A stretch of DNA of 64,000 nucleotides from Hymenobacter qilianensis (GTDB taxonomy: Bacteria; Bacteroidota; Bacteroidia; Cytophagales; Hymenobacteraceae), in NCBI RefSeq assembly GCF_014489555.1, contig NZ_CP060784.1, forward strand, positions 744,001 to 808,000. The letters are read 5' to 3'. A model generated the notes under the pieces. That model did not search any database. It was not told where the DNA came from and saw only the letters and a list, made by a program, of their open reading frames with translations. This document shows, piece by piece, positions 47,872 through 58,908 of the stretch; the stretch's first letter is position 1; the number at the start of each line of letters is the position of its first letter. The position numbers were made by a program, and so were the translations under genes.

Positions 47872-49253
47872 ATGATTCTGATTATTGACGACGATGTGGC
47901 CGTGCGCACCTCGTTGGGTTTGTTGCTGAAGCAGGCTGGCTACCAGGCTAAAGGAGTGGCCACACCCGCTGAGGCCCTGCAAAGCCTGCAGGAATCGCAG
48001 CCCCAGCTGATGCTCATGGATATGAACTTCTCGCTCGACACGAGCGGGCAGGATGGGCTTGCCTTGCTGGGGCTGGCCCAGAAAATTGCCCCCCAGGTGC
48101 CCGTTATCCTCATCACGGGCTGGGGTTCCATTTCGCTAGCCGTGGAAGGCATCAAGGCAGGCGCGGCGGAATTTGTTACGAAGCCCTGGAATAATGAGGC
48201 CCTGCTCCAGACTATTCGCACGATTCTGAGCCTTCAGGATGCGCCAGCAAAAGAGGATACGCTCAGCCGCCGAGAGCTGGACAAGCGCTACGATTTTGCT
48301 AACATCGTCGGCACCGATCCGCAACTCTTGCACTTGTTGCGCAGCGTGGGCCAGGTAGCCGCCACCGATGCTTCGGTGCTGATAGAAGGCGAAAGCGGCA
48401 CGGGCAAGGAGCTGATTGCCGAAGCCATTCACCGCAACAGCCACCGCCGCGACAAAGCTTTCGTGAAAGTGAATCTGGGGGGCATTTCGGCTTCGTTGTT
48501 CGAAAGTGAGATGTTTGGGCACCGCCGGGGGGCTTTTACCGATGCCAAAGCCGACCGTGTGGGCCGCTTTGAGTTAGCCAATAAAGGCACCATCTTCCTG
48601 GACGAAATCGGCGAGCTGGACCTAAGCAGTCAGGTAAAACTGCTGCGCGTGCTGCAAGACCGCACCTACGAAGTACTCGGCGACAGTCGCCCCCGCACCC
48701 TCGATATCCGCGTGATTTGCGCCACCAACCGCAACCTAGCCGAGTTGGTGCGCGAGGGCCGCTTCCGCGAGGACTTATTCTACCGCATCAACCTCATTAC
48801 CGTGCGTCTGCCGGCCCTGCGCGAGCGCCCCGATGATATTCCGCTGCTGGTCAACTTCTTCGTGCAAAACCTGCGCACCACCTACCACCGCCCGGCGCTC
48901 CGCGTGAGTACGGCTGCCCTGCACTGGCTGCGCACCCTACCTCTGGCCGGCAACATCAGGGAGCTAAAAAACCTGGTAGAAAGAGCCGTATTGGTAAGCG
49001 GCAAAGACGAGCTAGGGCCCGAAGATTTCCAGGCGCACTTCCAAAAAATACCCCCAGAAGCCCGGAGGGCACCGATTTGCCCCCCGTCGGCACCATGACC
49101 CTCGACGAGCTGGAGTCGCAAATGATCCGCAAATCCATGGAGCACTACAGCGGCAACGTGAGCCGCGTAGCCAAAGCCCTGGGCCTGAGCCGAGGTGCTC
49201 TATACCGCCGCCTGGAGAAGTTCGGAATTCCCTTTGATGCCGCAGAGAAGTGA
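47872..49253 (+). CDS. NtrC-family sigma-54-dependent response regulator (frameshift)
   Basis: Restoring one C in 49051-49055 gives about 460 residues. It has a receiver (IIDDDVA, Asp50 in MLMDMNFS, Lys in VTKPWNN), an AAA+ domain with Walker A GESGTGKE, the sigma-54 contact loop as GAFTDA in place of the usual GAFTGA, Walker B IFLDEIGEL, and a Fis-type helix-turn-helix (GNVSRVAKALGLSRGALYRR) that is only in frame after the correction. It is expected to activate its own efflux operon through the upstream palindrome and sigma-54-like promoter. Confidence 0.92.
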
Positions 49254-49654
49254 AGGATTAGAGATTAAATGCTAGTTCTCCTTAGCTGAGGTGGTATTAA
49301 AGGTGCTTGGCAAATGTTGAATAACTCGCGTTTGTCATGTAGAGCGCAGCTGAGACGGGGGTGGTTGAGGACGTTGCTGATATTGTTTAACGGGAACGGG
49401 TATATAGAACGTCATGCAGAGCGGAGCGAAGCATCTCGCGTGTTTAGTTGAGTTACCATTGCAACATCAGCATGCGAGATGCTCCGCTCCGCTCTGCATG
49501 ACCGCCTTTAATGTCGTTCAACCAAACAACATCAGCAACGTCCTCAACCACCCCCGTCTCAGCTGCGCTTCGACATCCCCTCCTCGTCTGAGGAGGGGAG
49601 CTTCGTTCTGATTGCCTATTTCTCTAGCTTGGCGCTCTATTTTCTGTCTCTTCT
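49254..49654. other. Repeat-filled gap between activator and kinase genes
   Basis: There is no gene in these 400 bases. Most of it (49344-49600) is a nested inverted-repeat element described separately; the rest shows nothing recognisable. Confidence 0.6.
49344..49600. repeat. Nested composite palindrome
   Basis: Outer arms of about 46 bp (49344-49389 and 49524-49569, one mismatch seen) contain GAGACGGGGGTGGTTGAGGA and its complement. Inside sits a complete 92-bp GTCATGCAGAG palindrome (49411-49502). On the right is a TCCTCgtctGAGGA-type hairpin (49577-49599). The outer arm matches 41207-41290 in opposite orientation. Confidence 0.85.
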
Positions 49655-50953
49655 ATGACCCTGCGCGTCAAATTCCTGCTCTTTGTTGTCATCATTCACG
49701 GGGTTTTGATTGCGCTGGCCGCGCAGTATATCCGCACTAATACCGAGCTGTTTCTGGCCACGGAGGTGCTGCTCATTGTTTCAATCGTTCTTACCACGCA
49801 GCTGTACCGCGGCTTTGTGCGGCCTTTTCAGCTGATTGCGGCCGGTACCGAGGCCATTCGGGCCAAAGATTTCTCCATGAAATTTGTGCCCGTAGGCCAG
49901 CGCGAAATGGACCAGCTCATTGATGTATACAACCACATGATCGACGAGTTGCGGCAGGAACGCGTGGCCCAGCACGAGAAAAGCTTTCTGCTCGAACGCC
50001 TGATTCAGGCCTCACCGGCGGGCATTCTGATTCTGGATTTCGATGGCCGGATAGAAGCCGCAAACCCCGCCGCCGAGCGCTTTTTGGGGCTCCCAACCCA
50101 TGAGCTACTCAGCCAGCGCCCCGCCGCGCTGCCCGGCGACTGGGGGGCTTTTTTAAGCCAGCTAAAGCCGGATGAGCCCCAGGTAATTCAGCTTTCGGGC
50201 ATGCAGACTTACCGGGCCTCCACGGCGCACTTTCTGGACCGAGGCTTTACGCGCTACTTTATTTTGCTGGAAGAGTTGACCCAGGCGCTCATTCGGCAGG
50301 AGAAGCAGGCCTACGAAAAGCTGATTCGGATGATGAGCCACGAAATCAACAACTCCATCGGGGCCATAAACTCTATTCTGCAAAGCTTCCACCATTACGC
50401 CCCCCAGCTAGCCCCCACCGACCGCCCCGATTTTCGCGAGGCCTTGGACGTTTCCATTGCTCGCAATACACACTTGGCCAACTTCATTGCCAGCTTTGCC
50501 AACCTCGTGCGCCTGCCCGTGCCCACCCGCCGCCCCTGCGACATGCACGAGCTGCTGCGCGATATTCACCGCCTCATGCAGGTGCCCAGCGAGCGGCGCC
50601 ACGTAACCTGGCACTGGGATTTGGCCCCGGAGCCGCTCCGCGCCGACCTCGACGCCCAACAGCTTGAGCAGGTACTCATCAACATCACCAAAAACGCCCT
50701 CGAATCCATCGGCGAGAACGGCAACATCACCGTCCGCACCCGCCTGAATCCGCCGCTCCTGCAAATAGAGGACGACGGCCCCGGCATCGCACCGGAGGTG
50801 CAGCGGCGCCTATTCACCCCATTTTTCAGCACCAAGCGCGACGGCCAGGGCATCGGCCTGACCATGATTCGGGATATCCTGCTCCAGCACGGGTTCCGCT
50901 TCAGCCTAGAAACTATTGCGGAAGGGCGAACGGTGTTTAGCGTGTGGCTTTGA
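49655..50953 (+). CDS. Sensor histidine kinase (NtrB-like partner)
   Basis: The 432-residue protein has two membrane helices (residues 5-23 and 35-48) with almost no periplasmic loop, then a HAMP-like segment (FVRPFQLIAAGTEAIRAKDF), a PAS domain (ASPAGILILDFDGRIEAANP), a HisKA-like helix with His229 in MMSHEINNSIGAINS, and a HATPase domain (N box LINITKNALESI, G1 EDDGPGIAP, G2 GQGIGLTMIRDIL). Sensing is therefore intramembrane or cytoplasmic. It follows the sigma-54 activator gene and should phosphorylate it, though a repeat separates the two. Confidence 0.92.
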   Translation: MTLRVKFLLFVVIIHGVLIALAAQYIRTNTELFLATEVLLIVSIVLTTQLYRGFVRPFQLIAAGTEAIRAKDFSMKFVPVGQREMDQLIDVYNHMIDELRQERVAQHEKSFLLERLIQASPAGILILDFDGRIEAANPAAERFLGLPTHELLSQRPAALPGDWGAFLSQLKPDEPQVIQLSGMQTYRASTAHFLDRGFTRYFILLEELTQALIRQEKQAYEKLIRMMSHEINNSIGAINSILQSFHHYAPQLAPTDRPDFREALDVSIARNTHLANFIASFANLVRLPVPTRRPCDMHELLRDIHRLMQVPSERRHVTWHWDLAPEPLRADLDAQQLEQVLINITKNALESIGENGNITVRTRLNPPLLQIEDDGPGIAPEVQRRLFTPFFSTKRDGQGIGLTMIRDILLQHGFRFSLETIAEGRTVFSVWL

Positions 50954-50975
50954 GGCTGAACGAGGGCCTCACCCC

Positions 50976-53934
50976 CTACCGTCCATACTGCTCCGCCAGG
51001 GCTATTACCCGTGCGGCACGCACCTGGTCGCCGGTGTCGGTGGCGGCTTGGTAGAGGCGCTGTAGCGTCATCAGGTTGGTGCCTATTTCCTGCTCAAACA
51101 AAGCCTGCTCGTCGTGGGTGCGATAGTAAGCCAGGGCCTGCTCCGTGCGGCTGGTGAGCGTATCCATTATCTCCTCAGCGCGAGGCTTTTCGCCGGCTGC
51201 GGCCAGCGGCGCTACCAGCTCGGGTGTGTAGAGGTCGTAGGGAATGGCAGCGTCGGGCATTACCTGGAGGCAGCGCAGAGCCACTTCTTTCGCTTTCGAT
51301 AGCTCACCGGCCCGCAGGTATGCTTGGGCCAGCTGGCCGAATTTGTCACGGTATTGGGCCAGCGTACGGCGGTTGATTTCGTCGTAGAACACATCTGGGT
51401 TATTCAGGCTGCGATACGCGAATTTGTTCATCAGCGAATCATACGTGAGCTGGCGGGCCACGTAGCCCACACGCTGGGGCTTGGGATCGGGGTTGCGGCA
51501 GGGTAGAATGCGATAGGCCATGCCCTCCAGCTGTAAGTAAGGCTCCAGGCCCATGCCCTCTTGCTGGGCCACGGCATTAGCAAAATACACCGGCCGCTGC
51601 CAGTCGTTGGTGGCCAGAATATCCATAATCACCAGCTTGCTCTTGTCCAGATATTGCTTGCCCACGCTCCACTCCATACGGTCGACCAGCTGGCTTTCCC
51701 GCTCCTTCGGAATGATGCCGAGGCGCTTGATTTTATCCTTGTCGATGGGCAGGTAAAACTGGTCGGAGGGGTACGAGAGCAGTTCCTGGCCGCTTTGGGT
51801 CTGTACTTGCAGCAGGGGGCTATTTTCCCGCAGCAGCTGCATAAACTCCTGCACGTTCACGGCCGGCACCGCGGGGTTGGCTACGTAAGGCAAATAGTCG
51901 TTGGTACCCGATTGGTAGCTGGTTTGGGGCAAGGCTAGGGCCACCGGGGCCGAGTCGTAGCTTTGGCGCCGCAGCTGCCCGATATGCCAATCGGTGGGCA
52001 GATATTGAAGCACGGCAATGCGCACGTCGCGGCGGATGCCTTCTACCTCCTGGGCGTACCAGAGCGGGAAAGTGTCGTTGTCGGCGAAGGTGATGAGAAT
52101 GGCATTGGGGGCGCAGGAATTGAGCAGGTTGTGAGCCGAATCGGCGGCACTGTAGCGGCCGGAGCGGTCGTGGTCGTTCCAGCCTTCCACGGCCATAATG
52201 CCCGGCACCAAAAAGCCCCCCACCATGGCCGTTGCCACCCGTAAGTTGGGGGTACGCAGCAGATAACGCAGTACTTCGTGCAGCCCCAGTACGCCCAAGC
52301 CAATCCAGATGGCAAACGCGTAGAAAGAGCCGACAAACGTATAATCGCGCTCCCGCGGCTCGATGGGCGGTTGGTTCAGATAGAGCACAATAGCCACGCC
52401 CGTCAGGCCAAACAGCAGCCCGAGTACTAAGGCTTTGCGTCCGTCGCGGCGCACTTGGTACACAAGTCCCAGACCGCCCAGCAGCAAGGGCAGCAGCAGG
52501 AAATTATTGCGGGCTTTATTGTCGGCCAGAAGCTGGGGTAAGCCGTTTTTGGTGGAAGTGGGCCATACTACGCCGGCTTGCTGCACGTCGCTTTCGCGGC
52601 CCACGAAGTTCCAGAGGAAGTAGCGCCAGTACATATGGCCCAGCTGGTATTGCAGCAGAAAGCTCAGGTTTTGGGCCATCGAAGGCTTCACTTCCGGCTG
52701 CACATCAACCCACTTTTGGTACTCGCTTACATGACCGGGACGGTTGCTGTACAGGCGCGGCAGCAAGGTTTTATCCTCTGAGGCGTACACGTTCTCAATA
52801 CGCCGCTCCAGAACGACGTATTTGTCGCCCTCGCGAACGTAGCGCGGCGCACCTTCAATCTGATCAACGGGCTGGGCATCGAACTGCGGGCCATAAAGCA
52901 AGGGCCGGTCGCCGTACTGCTCGCGCTTGAGGTAGCTCACAAAGGAGAGCACATCGTCGGGCTTGTTCTCGTCGATGGTGGGGTTGAAGCTTGAGCGAAT
53001 CGGCACAATCAGGTACGAGGAGTAGCCAATCAGAATAAACACGAAAGCCAGCATACCGGTATGGAGAAGCTGGTTTTGCGTGCGATTTGCGTAGCGAAAT
53101 CCAAACCCAATCAGGGCCGCAAAAACCGCCAGGAAAATCAGCAGGCCGGAGTTGAACGGCAGGCCGACGGAGTTCACAAAAAACACTTCAAAATCGCCGG
53201 CCAGGGAGGGCAAGCCGGGAATCACACCGACCAAAATGCCCCCAGAATGGCTCCGCTCACCACCAGCGTCAGCAACCCGCCTTGCCAGGTAGGCCGGGCG
53301 CTGCGGCGGAAATAATAGATAAACCCCAGCGCCGGCAGGGCCAGCAAATTGAGCAGATGCACGCCAATGGACAGCCCCACCGCGTACGCTATCAGAATAA
53401 GCCACCGGTCGGAGTAGGGCTCGTGGGCGCGGGCTTCCCACTTCAGCATGGCCCACACCACGAAGGCCGTGCAAAGCGTGGACATGGCGTATACCTCGGC
53501 TTCGGTAGCATTATACCAGAATGAATCGGAGAAGGTAAAGGCCAGCGCCCCCACAGCGCCTGCCCCAGAATCAGCATTTTCTCACTGAATGACGGCTCCG
53601 TGCTGGGTGCCTTGCTTTGCACCAGTTTGCGCGCCAGCAGCGTGATTGTCCAGAACAGAAACAGCACCGTAAAGGCGCTGCTCACAGCCGAAACTCCATT
53701 TATAAGGCCTGCTACCAAGGTAGTATCACCAAAGGAAAACAACGAAAACACCCGGCCCAGCAGCAAAAACAACGGTGCGCCGGGCGGGTGCGGCACCAGC
53801 AAATGATGGGCGCTGGCAATGAATTCGCCCGCATCCCAGAAGCTGGCCGTGGGCTCCAACGTAAGCACATATACCGTGAGGGCGCTGGCAAAGAGCAGCC
53901 AGCCAAGCAGGTTATTCGTCCGTTGAAAATTCAT
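50976..53934 (-). CDS. DUF2723 membrane protein, putative O-mannosyltransferase (two frameshifts)
   Basis: With one base restored in each of the C-runs 53239-53243 and 53548-53552, the product is about 986 residues. The N-terminal half has about a dozen membrane helices with the family signatures LEPTASFWDAGEFI and VPHPPGAPLF, a GT-C-like arrangement. The C-terminal third is soluble, with TPR-like helices (AQAYLRAGELSKAKEVALRC). The DUF2723 family includes eukaryotic TMEM260, a protein O-mannosyltransferase, so glycosylation of exported proteins is a reasonable guess. It converges on the kinase gene. Confidence 0.85.
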
Positions 53935-54056
53935 AGGCTGGGGGCTTTTTTAAGGGAAGGTTTGGGAAAGATGCGCCTCAAGTACTTATAGTTGCCTGCA
54001 TGGGTGAGGCCGCCAAACCTTCTTATCTTACGACTGCCAATCCAACCCTTCAATTC

Positions 54057-56499
54057 ATGAAAAAAACTCTTCTTTCTCGGAGTCGTGTTCCTAAGCCACT
54101 TGTCGGTGCAGGCGCAGGATTTAACGTATCAAACGCCCCCCAAGGCCATTGCCGACCTGGTGGATGCTCCCATTACGCCCCGCGTGAGTATTGCTGCCGA
54201 TGGCAAGTGGATGCTGCTGATGGATGTGCAGGATTTGCCCAGCATCGCCGACCTATCCCAGCCCGAACTGCGCATTGCCGGCCTGCGCCTGAATCCGCGC
54301 ACCAACGGCCCCAGCCGCGTAAGCTACTCCACGGCCCTGAAGCTCAAGCGCCTCTCGGGCGGGGCCGAAATTCCGGTGAAAGGCTTGCCTACTCCGGCCA
54401 AGATCAGCGAGGTAAGCTGGTCGCCGGATGACAGCAAGATTGCCTTTGCCCTTACCACCGAGGCCACGGCCGCCGCTGGGGGGCAAATTCAGCTGTGGGT
54501 GCTGGACGTAGCCACCGCCACGGCCCGCCAAATTCCGGGCGTGCGCCTAAACAGCGTGTTCGGCACAGCCTACCGCTGGCTGCCCGACAACCAGACACTG
54601 ATTGCCCGTACCGTACCCGCCAATCGGGGCCAGGTGCCGGATGCTACGGCCGCGCCTACGGGGCCCATTGTACAGGAAAACGTGGGCCGCACTGCCGCCG
54701 CCCGCACTTACCAGGATTTGCTAAAAAACCCTTCCGACGAGAAGATTTTCGACTACTACGCCACCACCCAGCTCCTGAAAGTGAGTCTGGATGGCAAAAC
54801 CCAGCCGCTGGGTCAGCCGGGCGTAATTCAGGGGGCCTCGCCTTCGCCCGATGGCAAATACATTCTAGTGGAAACCCGCCACCGGCCTTATTCCTACCAG
54901 CTCACCGTGGGTAGCTTCCCAGTGAAGGTGGATGTGCTGGATTTGTCTGGCAATCTGGTGAAGTCCATCGCTGACTTGCCGCTGGCCGACAACGTGCCCA
55001 CCAGCTTTGACGCCGTGCCCACTGGCCCGCGCAACCACGACTGGCGCGACGACGCTCCTGCCACTATTTATTGGGTAGAGGCCCAAGACGGCGGCGACCC
55101 CAAGAAAGTAGCCGCCGTGCGCGACAAGGTGGTGACTATGGCCGCGCCCTTCACTACCCCCATGGATCTGGTGGATTTACACTTGCGTTTCCGGGGCATT
55201 ACGTGGGGTGACAACTCGACGGCCCTTGTGAATGGCTACCGTTGGGCCGACCGTAAAGTAATGACCTGGGTTATCAATCCGCGCACGAAAATGCCCCCCA
55301 CGGTCCTCTTTGAACGCTCTTCCCAGGACACCTACAAAGACCCCGGCACGCCTTATCAGAAGCACAACGCCGCTGGCCGCTACGTGCTGGCCCTCGGTGG
55401 CTCCGACAATCAGACCATCTATCTGCTTGGCGAAGGCGCCTCGCCCGAAGGCAACCGTCCTTTTGTTGATCAATTGAACCTGAAAACCCGCAAAACGGAG
55501 CGTTGGTGGCGTTCGGAGGCACCTTACTATGAGGTGCCGGTTGATATTCTCGACGTAAATAAGCGTTTGCTGGTCACGCGCCGCGAGTCGGTGGAGCAGG
55601 CCCCGAACTACTTTTTGCGCGATGCGAAGAAGAAAAATAAGCTGACCGCTCTCACCAATTTCCCGAACCCCTACCCCGCTCTGGGCACCCTGAAAAAGCA
55701 AGTGCTCCAGTACAAGCGCGCCGATGGCTTGCCGCTCACGGCCAATCTGTATTTGCCCCCCAACTACAAAAAAACCGACGGTCCGCTGCCTACGTTGCTC
55801 GAAGCATATCCCGCTGAGTACAAGGACAAAAGTACCGCCGGGCAGGTAAAAGGCTCACCTTACACCTTTACCCGCCTGACGTGGGGCTCGCCCATCTTCT
55901 GGGTGACGCAGGGCTACGCCGTACTGCAAAACACCTCCATTCCGATTGTGGGCGAAGGCGATGCCGAACCCAACGACACCTACATCGAGCAGTTGGTAGC
56001 CGGCGCCAAAGCGGCTATTGAGGAAGGCCAGCGCCTGGGCGTGGTTGATGCTAAGCGCGTGGGCGTAATGGGCCACTCCTACGGGGCTTTTATGACAGCT
56101 AATCTACTGGCTCACAGCAATTTATTTAAAGCGGGCATTGCTCGTAGCGGCGCTTATAATCGTACGCTTACGCCTTTCGGTTTCCAGGCCGAGGAGCGCA
56201 CGTACTGGGAGGCCCCGCAGGTGTACGATAAGATGTCGCCCTTCACGGCGGCCAACAAAATCAAGACGCCTATCCTGCTCATTCACGGCGAGGCCGACAA
56301 CAACTCCGGAACTTTTCCCATCCAGAGCGAGCGTTTTTATAACGCCCTGAAAGGCCACGGTGCTACCGCCCGCTACGTGGTTTTGCCTTTCGAGTCGCAC
56401 GGCTACGCGGCCCGCGAGTCCATCATGCACATGCTCTGGGAAATGGATTCGTGGCTGAATAAGTACGTAAAAGAAGCCCCGGCTCCACCGGCGAACTAA
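54057..56499 (+). CDS. S9D prolyl oligopeptidase, glutamyl endopeptidase-like (frameshift at start)
   Basis: Removing one A from the 7-A run 54060-54066 joins the signal peptide (MKKLFFLGVVFLSHLSVQAQ) to the body, giving about 813 residues. A beta-propeller precedes an alpha/beta-hydrolase domain with nucleophile GHSYGAFMTANLLAHS, acid in LLIHGEADNNSGTFP and base in ESHGYAARESIMHMLW. The block GIARSGAYNRTLTPFGFQ is shared with chloroplast glutamyl endopeptidases. It is probably a periplasmic peptidase cutting after Glu. A terminator follows. Confidence 0.92.
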
Positions 56500-56527
56500 G
56501 CACGAAGCAGTACAGCTTTTACACCCA

Positions 56528-56558
56528 AAGAACCGCGCCAATGGCGCGGTTCTTTTTT
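56528..56558 (+). terminator. Intrinsic terminator
   Basis: AAAGAACCGCGCCA and TGGCGCGGTTCTTTTTT with a minimal loop. Confidence 0.93.
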
Positions 56559-56606
56559 GTGCTGAGTTGGGAGCTGATTCGCATAAAAAGAGTCATGATA
56601 AAAAAG

Positions 56607-56706
56607 GCGGTCATGCAGAGCGCAGCGAAGCATCTCGCGTGCTGACGTCTGATTAGTAATCCTACTACCGCGAGCGAGATGCTTCGCTCCGCTCTGCATG
56701 ACCGCC
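56607..56706. repeat. GTCATGCAGAG palindromic element
   Basis: The 100-bp element has GGCGGTCATGCAGAGCGCAG.. at one end and ..CTCTGCATGACCGCC at the other. The long arms match with few mismatches, and the centre contains ATTAGTAATC. Confidence 0.92.
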
Positions 56707-56849
56707 TAAAAACTTAGGATGATGTTCTTTTTTCGCAAAAAGTCATTGCAACCTTTTTCGCCGCTCCTGTCTCCACTTACTAAAGCTGCAACCTTGCTTC
56801 CAAGCTTCATTTCTATACTTCATCCTTTCACATCAAGCTACCTATTGCA

Positions 56850-58163
56850 ATGGCTAGATTTTACACTTACCTGCTCAGCTGCGCGTTGCTACTGGGCATG
56901 GGCGCCTGCTCCGACGAATCAGAAGAAACCCCGCAGCCGGGTGGGCGTATTGATGCCAACTGGATTGGTACGCTTCCCGGCGGCAGCAACGTTGTGACGG
57001 CGTATTGCCCTTTATTGATGACGCGCTCTGTGCTGGAGCAGTCGGTGGCGGCAGAGGCACCACAGGCCATGCACAACACCGGCAAAATTTACTTGCGTGG
57101 TCGTTATGTGTTTGTGAATGAGCGCTACGAAGGGGTGCACGTAATTGACAACCAGGACCCAAAAAATCCGCGCATCGTTAGCTTTCTGCGCATCCCCGGC
57201 AACGTAGACATTGCCATCAAAGACAATCTGCTTTACGCCGATAACGGCCCCGACTTAGTGACCATTGATATCAGCAATCCGAAGGCGGTGACCGTAGTCA
57301 GCCGGGTGCGCGATGCCTTCCGTGAGCTGCCGGTGCCCAATGGGATGTTGCACCCGGAGTGCTACGCCAGCAAGCGGCCGGATAATACGGTGATAGTAGG
57401 CTGGCAGGAAAAGGAGACCATTATGGCAAACAATCCAGCGTGGAATTGGCGCGGAATGACGCTTGCCAACTCACCTGCTTTCTTCTCCGCAGATCGAGGC
57501 ATGAGCGGTACGGGTAAAGCCGGCTCACTGGCCCGGTTCGCGGTGCTGGATGAGACGCTGTATACCGTGGACGAAAGCAGCCTGCGCCTCTTCGATCTTG
57601 CTTCGCCCACCACGCCTGTAGCCGGCCCTAAGCTGCCCCTGATGTTTGGCGTCGAAACCATCTTTCCTTACGACCACTACCTGTTTCTGGGCACACAGCG
57701 CGGCATGTACATTTATGACGTAGCCACGCCTAAGTCGCCTCGCCAAGTGTCATACTTCCAACACGTTCTCAGCTGCGACCCCGTGGTAGTCGACGACCGC
57801 TTTGCCTACCTCACGCTTCGTAGCGGGCCAAATTCCTGCCGCAACGGCGTGAATGAGCTTCAGGTAATTGATCTTACCACCCTGAGCAACCCAAAGCTGA
57901 TGCGCACCTACCCCATGACCGGCCCCCAAGGCCTGGGAGTAGACAAGGATCAACTCTTCGTGTGCGACTCCGATGGCTTGAAAACTTTTGACACCAGCCA
58001 GTCGCCTTCGCTTACCCAGAAGCAACACTATAAAGTGGCCGTTACCGACGTGATTCCCAATAACGGCACCCTGCTGGCTATCGGCGCCAATGGCTTGTAT
58101 CAGTACAGCTACGCCGGCGCCCAGTTGCAGCAGCTGAGCTTCCTACCGATTACGAAAAAGTAA
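56850..58163 (+). CDS. LVIVD-repeat beta-propeller lipoprotein
   Basis: The 437-residue protein has a lipoprotein signal (CALLLGMGAC). Several LVIVD-type repeats form a predicted propeller: YVFVNERYEGVHVIDNQDPK, LLYADNGPDLVTIDISNPK, YLFLGTQRGMYIYDVATPKS, NELQVIDLTTLSNPKL and QLFVCDSDGLKTFD. Such surface propellers are common in Bacteroidota and mostly uncharacterised. The stop overlaps the next start (TAATG), so it is coupled to the outer-membrane protein that follows. Confidence 0.88.
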   Translation: MARFYTYLLSCALLLGMGACSDESEETPQPGGRIDANWIGTLPGGSNVVTAYCPLLMTRSVLEQSVAAEAPQAMHNTGKIYLRGRYVFVNERYEGVHVIDNQDPKNPRIVSFLRIPGNVDIAIKDNLLYADNGPDLVTIDISNPKAVTVVSRVRDAFRELPVPNGMLHPECYASKRPDNTVIVGWQEKETIMANNPAWNWRGMTLANSPAFFSADRGMSGTGKAGSLARFAVLDETLYTVDESSLRLFDLASPTTPVAGPKLPLMFGVETIFPYDHYLFLGTQRGMYIYDVATPKSPRQVSYFQHVLSCDPVVVDDRFAYLTLRSGPNSCRNGVNELQVIDLTTLSNPKLMRTYPMTGPQGLGVDKDQLFVCDSDGLKTFDTSQSPSLTQKQHYKVAVTDVIPNNGTLLAIGANGLYQYSYAGAQLQQLSFLPITKK

Positions 58164-58908
58164 TGGCTGCCCTACCACAAATTTGCCCCCAGCGCCGCGC
58201 TGGAGGGCTTTTGGCTGGCAGTAGCCTTGCTGGCGTTTAGCCTACAGGCTGGGGGCAAAACCTGCCTTCACTCAACTCTTTATCCCTCAAATTTGCCCCC
58301 CAGCACGCGGTAATGAGCGGCTATTGGCTGGAAATAGAGCACCAACGAGCCAGCCATCCGCAGCAGAGCTTCACGCTCACGCCGCAGCTGTATAGCGGCC
58401 CCGCTGGTCACCCCGACGGATTACGGAAAGTCAACCCGCTGAACGAAGATGAGTCGGTGCGCGGCTTTGGCGTGCAGGTGCAGCACCGCCTGTATGAAAT
58501 GCCTTCCAAAGCATCTTTTCCAGCAGGCTTTTACGTAAGCTACGGGCCCCATCTTCAGTATTTCCAGATGGCATTTCATCGGAACAGCTGGCGCGAAATA
58601 CAAGGCCCCGGCGACCTGCCCTACTACGAGTATGGTCCCGTGCGCTTCACCGAAAAAATTGTCCGCTACGGGGCCTCCGTGCAGCTAGGTTACCAGGCCC
58701 CATTGCCCCCGGCCCCGTTTTTCTGGATATTTATGTTGGGATGGGATGGCGACACAGCAACTCCAACTCGGACATCGAGGGCAGTCAGTACCGCTCCGGC
58801 TCCTCCGATTATGGGCACCGCGGCTTCTATTTCCCGGCAGGTGTAAAAGTTGGCTTCGCCCTCAGCGCCCTCAGCGCCCTACGCCCACGTACGCCTGCAG
58901 CCATGTAG
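58163..58908 (+). CDS. Outer membrane beta-barrel protein (four frameshifts)
   Basis: The frame is recovered only by adding a base to each of four homopolymers: C 58186-58190, T 58209-58212, G 58251-58255 and T 58718-58722. The result is about 249 residues with a signal peptide (AFWLAVALLAFSLQAGGQ) and barrel strands such as SGYWLEIEHQRA, PAGFYVSYGPHLQYFQMAF, RYGASVQLGYQAP and FLDIYVGMGWRHSNSN, ending VGFALSAL.... The start ATG overlaps the lipoprotein stop. The reconstruction of the first 20 codons is tentative. The last 38 bp overlap the convergent DUF72 gene, so the true stop may be earlier. Confidence 0.65.
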
